Positions 1 through 9,531 of a stretch of 64,000 nucleotides of DNA are shown here, piece by piece. Positions within the stretch are counted from its first letter, which is position 1; the number at the start of each line of letters is the position of its first letter. Position numbers and translations under genes: made by a program. The notes under the pieces were generated by a model, which was given only the letters and a program-made list of their open reading frames with translations, did no database searches and had not been told where the DNA came from. This DNA is from Istiophorus platypterus (Eukaryota; Chordata; Actinopteri; Istiophoriformes; Istiophoridae), in contig CM029131.1 in assembly GCA_016859345.1 (NCBI GenBank), positions 11,081,599 to 11,145,598 of the forward strand, given 5' to 3'.

Positions 1-881
1 CTCTCTGTGCCTTGTACCAGTCTCTGGCCCTACACAGGCAGGGAGGCGTTACCACAAGCTCTTGTGCCTGTTGTGAATCCTGGTTTAACATGAGTAAACT
101 CAACCCTCAGACTCTCTGTGGTCGAAACACACCAGTTAAACACGGTACACGTTTTTTCCTATATTGTGCTGAAACGTAATATCACATACTGCAGTTTACC
201 GCGTCCCCCTGGATCGTTTCCAAAGATCTGACCTGTAAACCGCAGGCGATGGTCCTGTATATGTTCAACCGAGCACGGTTGTGTTGAGGCTACGGCTCCA
301 TCGGCGGAGGAGAGAAAAAAATAGGCCTCACTAACTTCACCCCCCCGAAGCGGCACTTATACAACTTGTCAGGTTCCCGGACCGGCTGTGTCGGATGAGA
401 TAGCGCCCCCCCCCCCCCAGCAGAGCCGACATATGGGGCCGATCATCTCGCAACCAGCCGACTTCATTTTGCACCTTTATTACTAATCATTGCGGCCGAA
501 GAGAGAGAGAGAGAGAGAGGGGGAGAGAGGGACGGCGTCGGCAGCGGTGGCGACGACATTACTGAGGCCGAGTCTCTCATCGTGTCCATTAACCTTGCGC
601 GAGTGTTTGCCTTAGGATTTCTCCATGTGTTGACTGCGGAGCTGCACGTCTGCGATGCAGCCTGATCGAAACGTCGCTTTTACCTTCTTAAATTGACCTA
701 AATTGAGACCCCCCCCCCCTCAGAGTGTGGTTCTTCTGCTTCCTCTCTCTATTTGACAGTGAGTCTTGAGGTGGTGGTGGGGGGGTGGGGGGGGGGTCTG
801 TCGCTAAACTCACGGCAGAGCACCTCGTGTTGTCATATGACCACGGCGCTGACCCCCGGATGAAACTCACGCCGAGGTGGG

Positions 882-921
<40 letters not shown>

Positions 922-1150
922 GGGTCTTTTTCAAGTCCAATGTTGCCTCCCAATAATGAGAGAGGGAGAGAGAGACAGGAAGCAGAGATGAAGGGAAGCC
1001 GCCTCTCCATGGCTTCCTCCTCCCTCCCCGTGTGCGCGGAGGCCCCACGCTGCTCCAGACAGATGCTGTTGGTGGGGGGGGGGGCGGCGGCGGCGGCGGC
1101 GAGGCATGTTGCTACTGTGGCTTGTTTCTCAATCAGAGGCTTAACTCAAC
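1..1150. other. Non-coding sequence with poly-C and GA tracts
   Basis: No exon-like frame is visible. The stretch holds poly-C runs at 405-418 and 709-719, (GA)n at 499-520 and 885-918, and a poly-G run passing into (GGC)n at 1073-1102. The remainder (60-400, 530-700) is unique mixed sequence that I do not recognise. Short open frames here run through the GA, GGC and poly-C tracts, which gives alternating Arg/Glu or polyglycine peptides. Confidence 0.6.
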
Positions 1151-1157
1151 ACCTAAG

Positions 1158-1219
1158 ACACACACACACACACACACACACACACAGCATCTTGGCACAA
1201 AGATGAAATTTGTGTGCAT

Positions 1220-1267
<48 letters not shown>
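1158..1267. repeat. Two (CA)n microsatellites
   Basis: (AC)n occupies 1158-1186 and 1222-1267, separated by 35 bp of unique sequence. Both are uninterrupted and long enough to be length-polymorphic. Confidence 0.95.
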
Positions 1268-1269
<2 letters not shown>

Positions 1270-1299
1270 CGATAATATCCGTTGAGATGTGAGATTAAA

Positions 1300-1475
1300 A
1301 ACGCTATGGCTCCACCTGTTCTTTGCCGTAACAGGTGCCTGTGATAATCATTTCACCTCCCTCTGATGAGCCCGGTGCACGTCGGACCGCGCGCAACCGT
1401 AGCAACCAGAAAATATCATTAAACTATTGATTTGTAATTACCGTATTAGATTTCCTTTTGATCCCTTTATCTGGG
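1300..1475. promoter_or_regulatory. Candidate regulatory island with paired CACCTG E-boxes
   Basis: This is low-repeat sequence directly after the CA tract. It holds CACCTGTT (1313-1320) and its exact inverse AACAGGTG (1330-1337), 9 bp apart, followed by several TAAT/ATTA cores between 1415 and 1450. Paired CACCTG sites are the known bipartite target of ZEB1/ZEB2, and TAAT is the homeodomain core. Regulatory function is inferred from motif density alone. Confidence 0.3.
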
Positions 1476-2234
1476 CAAATACAGCCTCGCTGCCAAAAAA
1501 CGAACATCGCGACGCTTTATTCTCGCCGTCCTCTGCTCGAGTTCTTTTTTTTTTTCCTTTTTTTCTCCCTTTTTTTATTTATTTGTTTGTTTATTTTAAT
1601 TTCTCGGCAGGAGCCAACAGATGGCCAGGTGTCAAAGGTCAGCGTTTGGCTTTGAGGTAGCAGCCGTCTTTAGGAGGGTCAATCTGTGTGTTCAATAAGC
1701 CAGAAACCTGGCGGGCGCGGGGAATTGATTCGGCCCTCAATGGCTCGCCTGCCGGGATCGGCGCCCCCCCACCCCACCCCCTCTCGTCTTCAGTTATCTG
1801 TAACATCGGCGCTAATCGGGTGTCGGTCTCGTGCCCCCGTGGACGATGGGCGACGTGGGATCAAAGCTCGCCGTGCAGGATGGGACACGGAACAAAGGGT
1901 GAGTTTACTTGGCCTCCACCTTGGTCATCAGAACCGTCGCATCGGCCGCTTTTCGACCGTGGGAACCTTTTATCCTTGGGTTTCGGTTCCCTGCTTCCAC
2001 TAACGTCCTCGCGCCTGCGTCGGAGTCATTCCGATCCCCCAGGAATGTTTAACAAAAACTCTGCCAATAGAAAAATTATCCGGGAAAACCATATCGGACC
2101 TGTTTAGGAGACAAGTGGCTCGTCTTGCTTTCCGTTATCAATCCTCGTCTCCATCTTACAGCCCTTTTCTCAGCGTTTACTCAACCATCAAGTCAGCCAC
2201 AAATTCCATGACTCTGCAGTGTGTTGTTGCATGC

Positions 2235-2272
<38 letters not shown>

Positions 2273-3116
2273 TACATGCTCCAAACCAGGCCTCTGCTTT
2301 TTAATCCATCAATTTGCCCGAAGTTCATGGTTTTTCAGATTCAGTGGGAGCACAAACACAAATGAGCCTAAGAGGCTTTCGGGTTTCTGAGTTTAGTTCC
2401 TTGGGTTTCTTGACTGCTCGGTTCTTTAAAACAGAAATAAATAAAAAATAGCCCATTAGTTCGCTCCGTGTTGCATATTCTGTACGAGCAGCCGCAGTGT
2501 GGCTCTGTGCACATAGAGCCACGCAGTCCCCCCTTTGCATCTCATAAACCAAGCGTCTCCCGTTTCCTGCAGGATGAACAGAAATAACAAGGCCACCCTC
2601 CCGGCTGTCCCTTCCGCCTGGCGCCCGCTCCCCCTCCAACTACTCACCCAACCGACAAGGCGCCCTTTTTTTTTTTTTTTTCGTTTTTTGTTTTTTATTT
2701 TTTTTTTTTTTCTTTTCCCCAGAATAAGGGACGCCGCATCAAAAAATGGTGGCGCGACCGCTTCGCTTTCTCTTTGTGGGCTGATGTCTGCACTTACTTT
2801 TGACTTTTGGCTTTTGAAAGCGCCGTCTGCGCTGATGGATGATATCACCGCTGCCGACTGGAAGTGCACTCACATAAGGGAAAGGCAGCTTTTCCTTTGC
2901 TTTTTTTTTTTCTTTCTAAGCTGTAGCGTTGATGATGTACATTATAGCACTAAGTGTGTGTGGAGTATGATTCTGGTGCTGCCTCATTACAGCAGGATTA
3001 CATGTGCATCCATCGGCAAGGGGGGCGGGAGGTGGTGGTGGGGGGGCCCTCGATCGACCCCCCCAACTCTTCTAATTCACAGGATGATGTAATTATCCCT
3101 TTTTTCTCTCCCTGAC

Positions 3117-3118
<2 letters not shown>
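1476..3118. other. Non-coding sequence with poly-T and poly-A runs
   Basis: T-rich tracts lie at 1542-1600 and 2666-2712, with TTTATTTG-type low complexity. Between them (1610-2230, 2280-2650, 2720-3110) is unique sequence with no supported exon. A small E-box/GC-rich patch near 1690-1900 gives overlapping open frames in two phases, which argues against coding constraint in either. Confidence 0.6.
2235..2274. repeat. Poly-A followed by (TA)n
   Basis: Sixteen A's (2235-2250) lead directly into (TA)12 (2251-2274). This could be the decayed tail of a retroposed element, but no body is recognisable upstream. Confidence 0.9.
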
Positions 3119-3164
<46 letters not shown>

Positions 3165-3254
3165 TTCAGGCTCGCCCAGTCGCAGGTATTTTCTCTGGCT
3201 CTCTGCCCCATCTCCGTCACCCCCCCCCCCACACACACACACACACACACACAC
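3119..3254. repeat. Compound (CT)n-(CA)n and poly-C-(AC)n microsatellites
   Basis: (CT)15 runs from 3119 to 3148 and passes directly into (CA)8 to 3164. After 55 bp, a poly-C run (3220-3230) passes into (AC)12 (3231-3254). On the minus strand these give the Cys/Val and Arg/Glu pseudo-peptides of nearby open frames. Confidence 0.95.
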
Positions 3255-3419
3255 CCACCCTTGCAAAGAGGGACTGAAGGCCACTCTCTGACAAAAGAGG
3301 AGCATTTTGCGCCTTTGACATGATCCCCCCGCCCACCCCCATCAACCCCCCCTTCCCTCCCCACGATGGACGAGAGCCCACAAAGCCCGGCGGTGAATGA
3401 GGGTCAGCTGCAGCCTGGC

Positions 3420-3620
3420 CCCTGGGAGCCTCCCGTCGAGCCTTTTAATGAATGTCATTTTCTTGCATTAACCACCCCGATTGTTGGATAATGGCCTCCC
3501 AACAATAACATTTAACCAATTCCCCTGTCTTTTGGGCCGGCTCATTTGGGCCACGGCGGGGGGTGGTAATTGATTGTGTAATTCCAATCGGAGCTGCGGA
3601 CGGATTGGAGGTTCCTTCAG
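3420..3620. promoter_or_regulatory. Candidate regulatory island with inverted SOX-type sites
   Basis: About 200 bp of low-repeat sequence contains ATTGTTGG (3480-3487) and its exact inverse CCAACAAT (3499-3506). Around them are AT-rich homeodomain-like cores (TTTTAATGAATG near 3442, GTAATTGATTG near 3567) and CCAAT-like words (3514, 3586). ACAAT/ATTGT is the HMG-box (SOX) core. The density and arrangement resemble vertebrate developmental enhancers; conservation is untested. Confidence 0.35.
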
Positions 3621-4198
3621 AGCCGCGCGACGTGCAAACGCGCACATACGCCCGACGCAGCCGTCCCCTCGCACCAGATTGCGTTAAAGATTCAAAAAAA
3701 AGATTTTTTTTTAAAAAAGGAAATAACCTTCCTTCCTCCCTACGAGGAGGAAACTGCAAAACACACTCGCTCACAGAGAATGAAAGCTACTTTATTCTTT
3801 GTCTTCAGTTCAAAAAAAGTAAAAAAACCCAACAAAAAACGTGTGGCTCCTGTATGACCCTGGCTCTGTTGTACTCTAACACGTCCCACTGCCTTTTTCT
3901 TTTCTTCTGCCCCCCCCTCCACCTCCCGCCCCTCCCTTCCCCTCCGCTCTTCGCCTTTTTTCTCCTCACATTGATTGTAATCCCCTCTCATCGCCTGCCG
4001 CAGAGATCCCCAGACTTAGGAGCCGGCGGAGGAAGGAGGTGAGGGGGTTAACTGCGCTCGCCAATTTAGATTTACTGTGAGACAAACACTGGTTGGGGGG
4101 GGGGGTTGTGGTTGCTGGGTTGTGGTGGCAGTTTGGGCGGGAGGGGGGCATGCTGTTTCCATGGAGATAAGGGGGCAGCGACACATTGTGCGTGTGCA

Positions 4199-4201
<3 letters not shown>
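3621..4201. other. Non-coding sequence, T/A and pyrimidine runs
   Basis: Poly-A/T runs (3693-3720, 3813-3840) and a C/T-rich block (3900-3965) dominate. A poly-G run sits at 4096-4106. A word resembling half of an RFX X-box (GTTTCCATGGAGAT) lies at 4154-4167. No gene is seen. Confidence 0.55.
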
Positions 4202-4259
<58 letters not shown>

Positions 4260-4286
4260 GTGTGTGCGTGTGCGTGTGCGTGCGTG
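4202..4286. repeat. Long (TG)n with GTGC interruptions
   Basis: About 85 bp of alternating TG. It is pure in the first 50 bp, then interrupted by TGCG steps. Alternating purine-pyrimidine DNA of this length is a classical Z-DNA former. Confidence 0.97.
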
Positions 4287-6027
4287 CTCATTTCAAGAAG
4301 ATGCTCCGACTAATTGTCACCAGAAAGCGATTTGTACACTAATTGGTGTTCAGAGAGAAAATGCTGTGGTGTTTAGTGTGTGTGTGTGCGCGTAACACAC
4401 ACTTTGATAAACGCTCTCCTCGTACGTAGCCTAACTAAGAAGCCCCAGGTGTGATCCGAGGGCCTCGATGTCGGGGCCCGCTCCCGTCACTTGGCGTTGG
4501 CTCTTCCACATGGGCGTGCGGCTCCTCTTCCAGGAGAAATCCAACCTGACATAGCTGTGCACCTTATATATTCTCTTTCTAAAGGGGAGAAGCAGGTTAA
4601 AAGATTTCACCGACGCCTTTTTGGTGGTTGTTGTAGTTGTAGCCACGTTGCCTCAGCCTCCCTTCGTAGATCCCCTGCAGCCTCTTGCGCTTTCCCAGAA
4701 CTCGCCGTGAACCTGTTGCTTCGAGCTGTGAGTCACGTCCGTCGGCTGAGGCCTCTCCTGGCCTCCTCCACCATGACTCTCTCCTCCCGGATGATTGTTG
4801 AATTGTTTTTGCAAAAAGCTTTTGGTCTCTTATTTCTTTTTTTTTCTTATTTTTAAACCTCAGGACCGAATCCAAAGCAGCGATGATTGATCATCAGCTC
4901 ATCACAGCCCCGCCGCCGTGTATCTGAACATCTGGCGAAAAGATGTCCGTGTGCAGCCGTTCCCGAACCGGGCCAGATTTCGGTCGGATCTCCTCTCCTG
5001 CTCCTGCGGTTCCTTTGGGGTCTGTGCGCTCGTTCTCATTGCGGCAGGTTTGATCCCACGCCGGGGTTCCGCCGAGACCCGAACGATCCACATCGAACCG
5101 TTAAGGTGTGAAAGGTCCCTCGGCCATCCGGGTCGCGTGGTTCCATTACGTCAGCGTGTTTTCACCGATTTAAAGCCATTTGAATTCAATTGATGTCCAA
5201 AGACGTACTTCCCGACTGCATGTACCTCTGCCTTTACCGAGCCCAGGTCCTGTTGGACCCACGGATCAAATCCCTGCTCTTTTCTCAGTAGTATTAAGTG
5301 TCCCCATCTTTACACCCCACAGTATGTTCTCCCTCCGTTTCTGACAGTTTACCTCTGTCTCTGGCATAATTTCGTCTTTCAATGGCCTCCGCAGGCATTT
5401 GTACCGCACGACGACATCCTGCCAGAAGTTGACCATCGAGATCCGGCGCGGACGGATTCCGGTTCCCGGTTCCCGGTTCCCGGTCTCCTCCTCGCTCTTT
5501 TCCGTCGTCAAGACGCCGGAGTCGGGACATTGGCAGAAACAAAAATGCAGCCCTCAACTTATCCTCCGCCCAGCGATGATTATGTTATTCCATCACGCCT
5601 CAAAGACTTGATGTGAGCCCTAAAGATTTATCCTGGCACCCAATCTCCCGACGCTTAGTTGGATCTGGGCTCATTTTCGCCCCAGCCCCCCCCCAGCCCC
5701 CCCATCTTTCTGCTGACTCAGTGCGATCCGAGGAGGGCGAGTAAATCTAATATAAAGGCGTTATTGATTCGCGAGTCCTTAATCACTTTGATTTTGCGCC
5801 GGTTTTCACTGACCCCCACTGCAGCGACGGGCTCCCCTGGGGTGGGCCTTCGGTATCGCGGACTGGCAGGCGCTCGGAGGCGAATGCAATTTTTCTCCGA
5901 TGCCAAAGAGATTTAGAAATCCCATCATCAATCATCTCATCACTAATGTTTATACATGTGCTGTGGTGATCGATAGGAATTTTTTTTTTTTCAGCTCATC
6001 AGTGTACTGGAGAACTTTAAGCATGAC

Positions 6028-6030
<3 letters not shown>
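4287..6030. other. Unique non-coding sequence
   Basis: This is the longest repeat-poor stretch in the first 6 kb. Short TG (4377-4389) and poly-T (4828-4852, 5980-5991) tracts are the only simple repeats of note, besides the heptamer array at 5461. The 5640-5960 section contains TAAT/GATTA words that could be regulatory. No frame shows a domain I recognise. Confidence 0.55.
5461..5484. repeat. Three copies of a GGTTCCC heptamer
   Basis: GGTTCCC is repeated exactly three times (5461-5481), followed by a degenerate fourth unit. It is too short to be a satellite and the unit is not the vertebrate telomere repeat. Confidence 0.9.

Positions 6031-6062
<32 letters not shown>
6031..6062. repeat. 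(GT)16 microsatellite
   Basis: Uninterrupted (GT)n between unique flanks. Confidence 0.97.
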
Positions 6063-6065
<3 letters not shown>

Positions 6066-6188
6066 AAAAGCCAAACGACAGCGTATGGAAACCTCATAGC
6101 TCCTGAACCACTCGATTTCATATTTGGTCTCTTCGGAGTTTGAATCTTTTACTTTTTGAAACTGGTCACAATGAGAAGTCGATAAAAC

Positions 6189-6285
6189 TTGCATGGCCAA
6201 AGGTATGTGGACACTTGAGCATCGAACCCATACGAGCGGCAGCAGTTGAACATCTCATTCCAAACCATAGGCTTCGATTGTGAGC
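6189..6285 (+). mobile_element. Terminal fragment of a teleost DNA transposon
   Basis: The segment opens with catggccaaaggtatgtgg, then reads acacttgagcat, and later catctcattccaaaccatagg. From memory this matches, with scattered differences, the end of a widely dispersed fish DNA transposon (Tc1/mariner-like as I recall it; the superfamily is uncertain). Homology fades after about 6285, so only about 100 bp remain and nothing could be mobile. A second remnant of the same family lies at 15511-15668 in the same orientation. Confidence 0.6.
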
Positions 6286-6719
6286 GCGTTTGTTGGTGGG
6301 TCAGTGCCTAAATGACAGTAAACGTATTTCCTTTGTAAATATTAGGTATCTAATACACTCTTTTCACTTTGGACTGTTTCCCCGCAACATGTATGATATG
6401 TCACCATTTGCTCCAAAATTAAGTTTTAACCCAAAATCAAGAAGAACAGCCCCAAAACAAAAGTACACAAATGTGTGTGGAAAGGTCTGCGCACACTTTT
6501 TTTTAGCCGTGTGTCGTAATTTAAATGAAGATATTTCACCGGTTACGTCCTGTTTACACAGATAAAGTTCCGATCAAGAGAAAACCCTCACACGCCCGAC
6601 ACACACTCCACACGCGCTACGCGTGTTTTGTGTGTCTCGGCACAGTGTGAGCACGTGACTGTGGCGAGCCACGGATCCAACAGACGCGTGCGCTGCTATG
6701 TAGCCGATATCATGAACCA
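6286..6719. other. Unique non-coding sequence
   Basis: Mixed sequence without long simple repeats. A CACACG-rich patch lies at 6588-6640. No gene or known element is recognised. Confidence 0.5.
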
Positions 6720-7440
6720 ACTGTGTCGCTTGGTAAACAATGCTAATTAAGAGAGACAGTGGGATTGCCTCGGTGACCCCTCTCCCCCATCTGTGTTTGT
6801 TTGTTTTTATTGTTCATGCTAATTAGGCCTAATCCCCTGTTCTCTCGCCGGGGCCTCCGACCGGCGCCGGGGCCTCCGAGCCGCAGCCAATCGGGTGCGG
6901 CGATACTGCGGGGCTGGGAGTGCAGGCTGAGCGCGAGGGGGGGGGGGGTTAAGCTTATAGCTGGGTGACTATGGTGTGTGCGTTTTTGTGGAAGGGTTGG
7001 GGTGGGGTGGGGGGGCCTATCATGTCGGGTGGGGCCCCTGGCAGCCATTGTCTTGCAGTACAATGATATGGCTCACAAGTGAGCAGCGGGCCAATAATGA
7101 GGAGGAGGCCCCCGCTGAACAGCGTGTCCCTGCCAATTGTTCTGCCTTCACAGTGGGAGAATGGAGCTGTCCACACACACACATCTACACATCCATACTC
7201 CTAACACCTTCTTTACAATATGCCGACTCCCACTCTTCTCTCTCCATGCCGCACACACACACACACACAAATACACACAACCCCCCCACATCTCATATCT
7301 CTGACATGGGGAGTGTGTTCACTAATGGCTAATTAAAACAGGACTATTAATGAATGGCCGAGCAGCAGACATGATAAGGAAACTTAGAGGAGTGAATTAA
7401 CACATCCTTAACATGTCATCCCAGCCAGCTGCAGCCCCGT
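6720..7440. promoter_or_regulatory. Cluster of candidate regulatory islands
   Basis: Three low-repeat islands are separated by G-rich and CA sequence. At 6735-6845, GCTAATTA occurs at 6742 and again at 6820. At 7045-7160 there are CCAATAATGAGG and GCCAATTG words. At 7315-7440, GGCTAATTAAAA and CTATTAATGAATGG occur. Repeated TAATTA/TTAAT cores are homeodomain sites. The clustering resembles conserved non-coding elements near developmental genes, but this is inferred from composition only. Confidence 0.35.
7251..7285. repeat. Interrupted (CA)n
   Basis: (CA)n with AAATA interruptions, lying inside the 6.7-7.4 kb candidate regulatory cluster. Confidence 0.9.
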
Positions 7441-8397
7441 GTGTGTGTGTGAGTGTGTGTGCGTGTGTGTGTGCGCTTATAGCTGTTGTTTCACACATGC
7501 ATATGATTAATATTCAAGACCATGTAACACATATAAAAAAAAAACAACATATCTAAAATCAGGTGAGCTGCTTTCAGAAATACAGCACACATGAAATGTT
7601 AAGCTAAAAGTGGCTGTAATTATAAAATACAGGGAGTTCACTTTCTCATTAGTAAGTATGTATACACTTAACAAGTATACCGGCTGTAGGACGTCGCCGC
7701 GCTGCCGAAAGTCCGAAAAAAAGTGTATGACTGGGAGGCTTTGAAGTGTCTGAGGGGGAACGGCCTACATTTCATATATGTTAAAAATAGCGCCCAAAAA
7801 AACCTCTCTGTCCGAGGAAAAGCACATTAAATCCAGAGGAAATCCATTTTTTAAAGTAAATATCAGGACCAGATTTATGTCATTATGATTACGTTGTTAT
7901 GACGGGATCACGAGAACAATCTCAGGCTTCCCTGACGTCGTTTAATGAAACGAGTCCTAAAATTCTGCGAGTCATTGCAGGAGTTTATATAAGAATAAGA
8001 AACCAGACACTAGATTCTCTATCACGACTAAAATATCCATGAACTGGACGACGGGGGCCCGAAACCAGTCGGGAATAAGCGACCGCGGCAGCCTCCTGCG
8101 CGTCTCGGAATAATGTCCTCAGCCCTACGCTCGCTTGGTCCCCTCCCGGGTGGCTGCCCCCCCCCAGGCGGTTGCCACACCGCTCGGCCCGGGGCGAGCG
8201 CGACGGGGCACGGTGGGGTCGCGGTGCGCGCGGCCGGAGGTCACCAGACGCCATTACCGGGGGCAGGAAGTGGAATGTTGGGGCGACTACCTGTGGATTT
8301 GTGGCGGTGGCCCTGGAACGGTCAGGTGGGGGTCGCTCATGCCTCAGTTGCTGCCCAGTGAGTCCCATCTACTGCCGGTGGTGGTAAATCAGGGTTT

Positions 8398-8400
<3 letters not shown>
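7438..8400. other. Interrupted TG tract, then AT-rich and CpG-rich unique sequence
   Basis: An imperfect TG tract (7440-7475) is followed by AT-rich sequence to about 7990, then an abruptly GC/CpG-rich part (8040-8395). The last 60 bp before the TG array (cccagtgagtcccatctact ... aaatcagggtttggg) remind me of the 3' end of a teleost SINE with a simple-repeat tail. I cannot confirm this, so it is not called as an element. Confidence 0.45.

Positions 8401-8452
<52 letters not shown>
8401..8452. repeat. (TG)26 microsatellite
   Basis: Uninterrupted (TG)n, directly after possible SINE-like sequence. Confidence 0.97.
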
Positions 8453-8456
<4 letters not shown>

Positions 8457-8760
8457 GTAAAGTGCTATTTTTTTCCTCTTCGCCCTGTGTCAGTGTTTAT
8501 AAAGAGGAAATGCACATTAACAAATCTGTCACCTCTGGGATTTAAAAGCTTTCCTCCTTTTTTTTGGGGTGGGGGGGTTGAGAGTGTTACAGTTGAAAGA
8601 GCGGCTGTTGCCTGTGAGTGACACTTGGGGGGGGGGGGGGGGGCGACTGGAGACTGCTCCTCATATCGAGGCTGGCAGCAGGCGGTGCTTCCCCTTCTCA
8701 GAGCTGCTGTGTTGCACCGTCAAAGTACGACTCCTCCTTGCCGCCGTGTGAGATTCAGAT

Positions 8761-8790
8761 GGGGGGGTTGGGGTTGGGGTTGGGGGGGGG
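8761..8790 (+). repeat. G-quadruplex motif with TT loops
   Basis: Four G-runs (7, 4, 4 and 9 G) are separated by three TT dinucleotides. This satisfies the standard intramolecular quadruplex pattern. The unit resembles a ciliate telomere repeat rather than the vertebrate one, so a telomeric origin is not suggested. Confidence 0.9.
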
Positions 8791-8894
8791 TGTTGAAATG
8801 GCGTTGAGGGAAAGCAGAGTTCCTCTTTGTGAGAGCTCAGCAGATTTAGAGGGCATGCAAGGTAGTTCTCAGAGCAGAAACTGTGCTGCAGAGT

Positions 8895-8922
8895 ACACAA
8901 ACACACACACACACACACACAC
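8895..8922. repeat. (CA)n microsatellite
   Basis: CA tract followed by two short satellite CA blocks up to 9003. Confidence 0.93.
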
Positions 8923-9506
8923 CCTCGGTCTTTCTGTTCTCACAGCACACACTTGTTTTCACACACACACACAAACTGTCGCTTTCACATGCACACACAC
9001 ACAAAAACAGGGAAGCATTGCGCAGAGGGGGGAGGGAGGGTGGGGGTCCGGGGTCAGAGTTGGGTGGGGGGTTCAGGGGGGAGTTGGGGGGGGGGGGTAA
9101 AAAAGAAGTGCCGAACAGATGAGAGGGAGATGTGTAATGATTAGTCTCCGAGCCGGTTGGAGTCAGGAGGCGGACGGGGGGGGGGGCTTTATGGTCGCCT
9201 TCATGCTCGGAGGGTTTTGCCCCTTTCTGAGCGACAGGAAGGCCCATTTCCTCGGCCGTGGCTCCGTGACCAGTGGAGGGCAAAACCACCGTGAACAGAA
9301 AAGAAATAGAAAAAAGGAAAAAGCCCAAACAGGGTATGTGGAACATTTCCGAACAGAAACCTACATTATCAAAGGATTTATGACAGTTTAAGGGAATGAG
9401 ACCATGGCTGACGTGATTCAAAGCCCCGTTCTCACACCGATGCTTTTACTAGTGTCGTTATATCTCCATTCGAAGGCGAATTAACAGCTTATTAAAACGT
9501 GGGTCC

Positions 9507-9531
9507 TTTTTTTTTTTTTTTTTTTTTTTTT
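9507..9531. repeat. Poly-T (25)
   Basis: A pure T run followed directly by GCAG. It looks superficially like a strong 3' splice site, but no exon-like frame follows. Confidence 0.95.

Larger units (their letters stand above)
8453..9506. other. G-rich non-coding sequence with CA tracts
   Basis: Poly-G runs lie at 8627-8643 and 9173-9187, a GGGGTT array at 8761-8790, (AC)n at 8895-8922 with shorter CA tracts at 8960-9003, and a G-rich block at 9025-9098. The overlapping open frames on both strands are products of these tracts. Unique sequence at 9190-9480 carries nothing I recognise. Confidence 0.6.

Noticed and set aside
5461..5484. Telomere-like heptamer (GGTTCCC) and the GGGGTT array at 8761
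   Set aside because: Neither is the vertebrate TTAGGG repeat; copy numbers are three to four and interstitial telomere origin is not supported.
8040..8400. SINE ending in the (TG)26 tail
   Set aside because: The 3' end seemed familiar but I could not identify promoter boxes or confirm the family, so no element was called.
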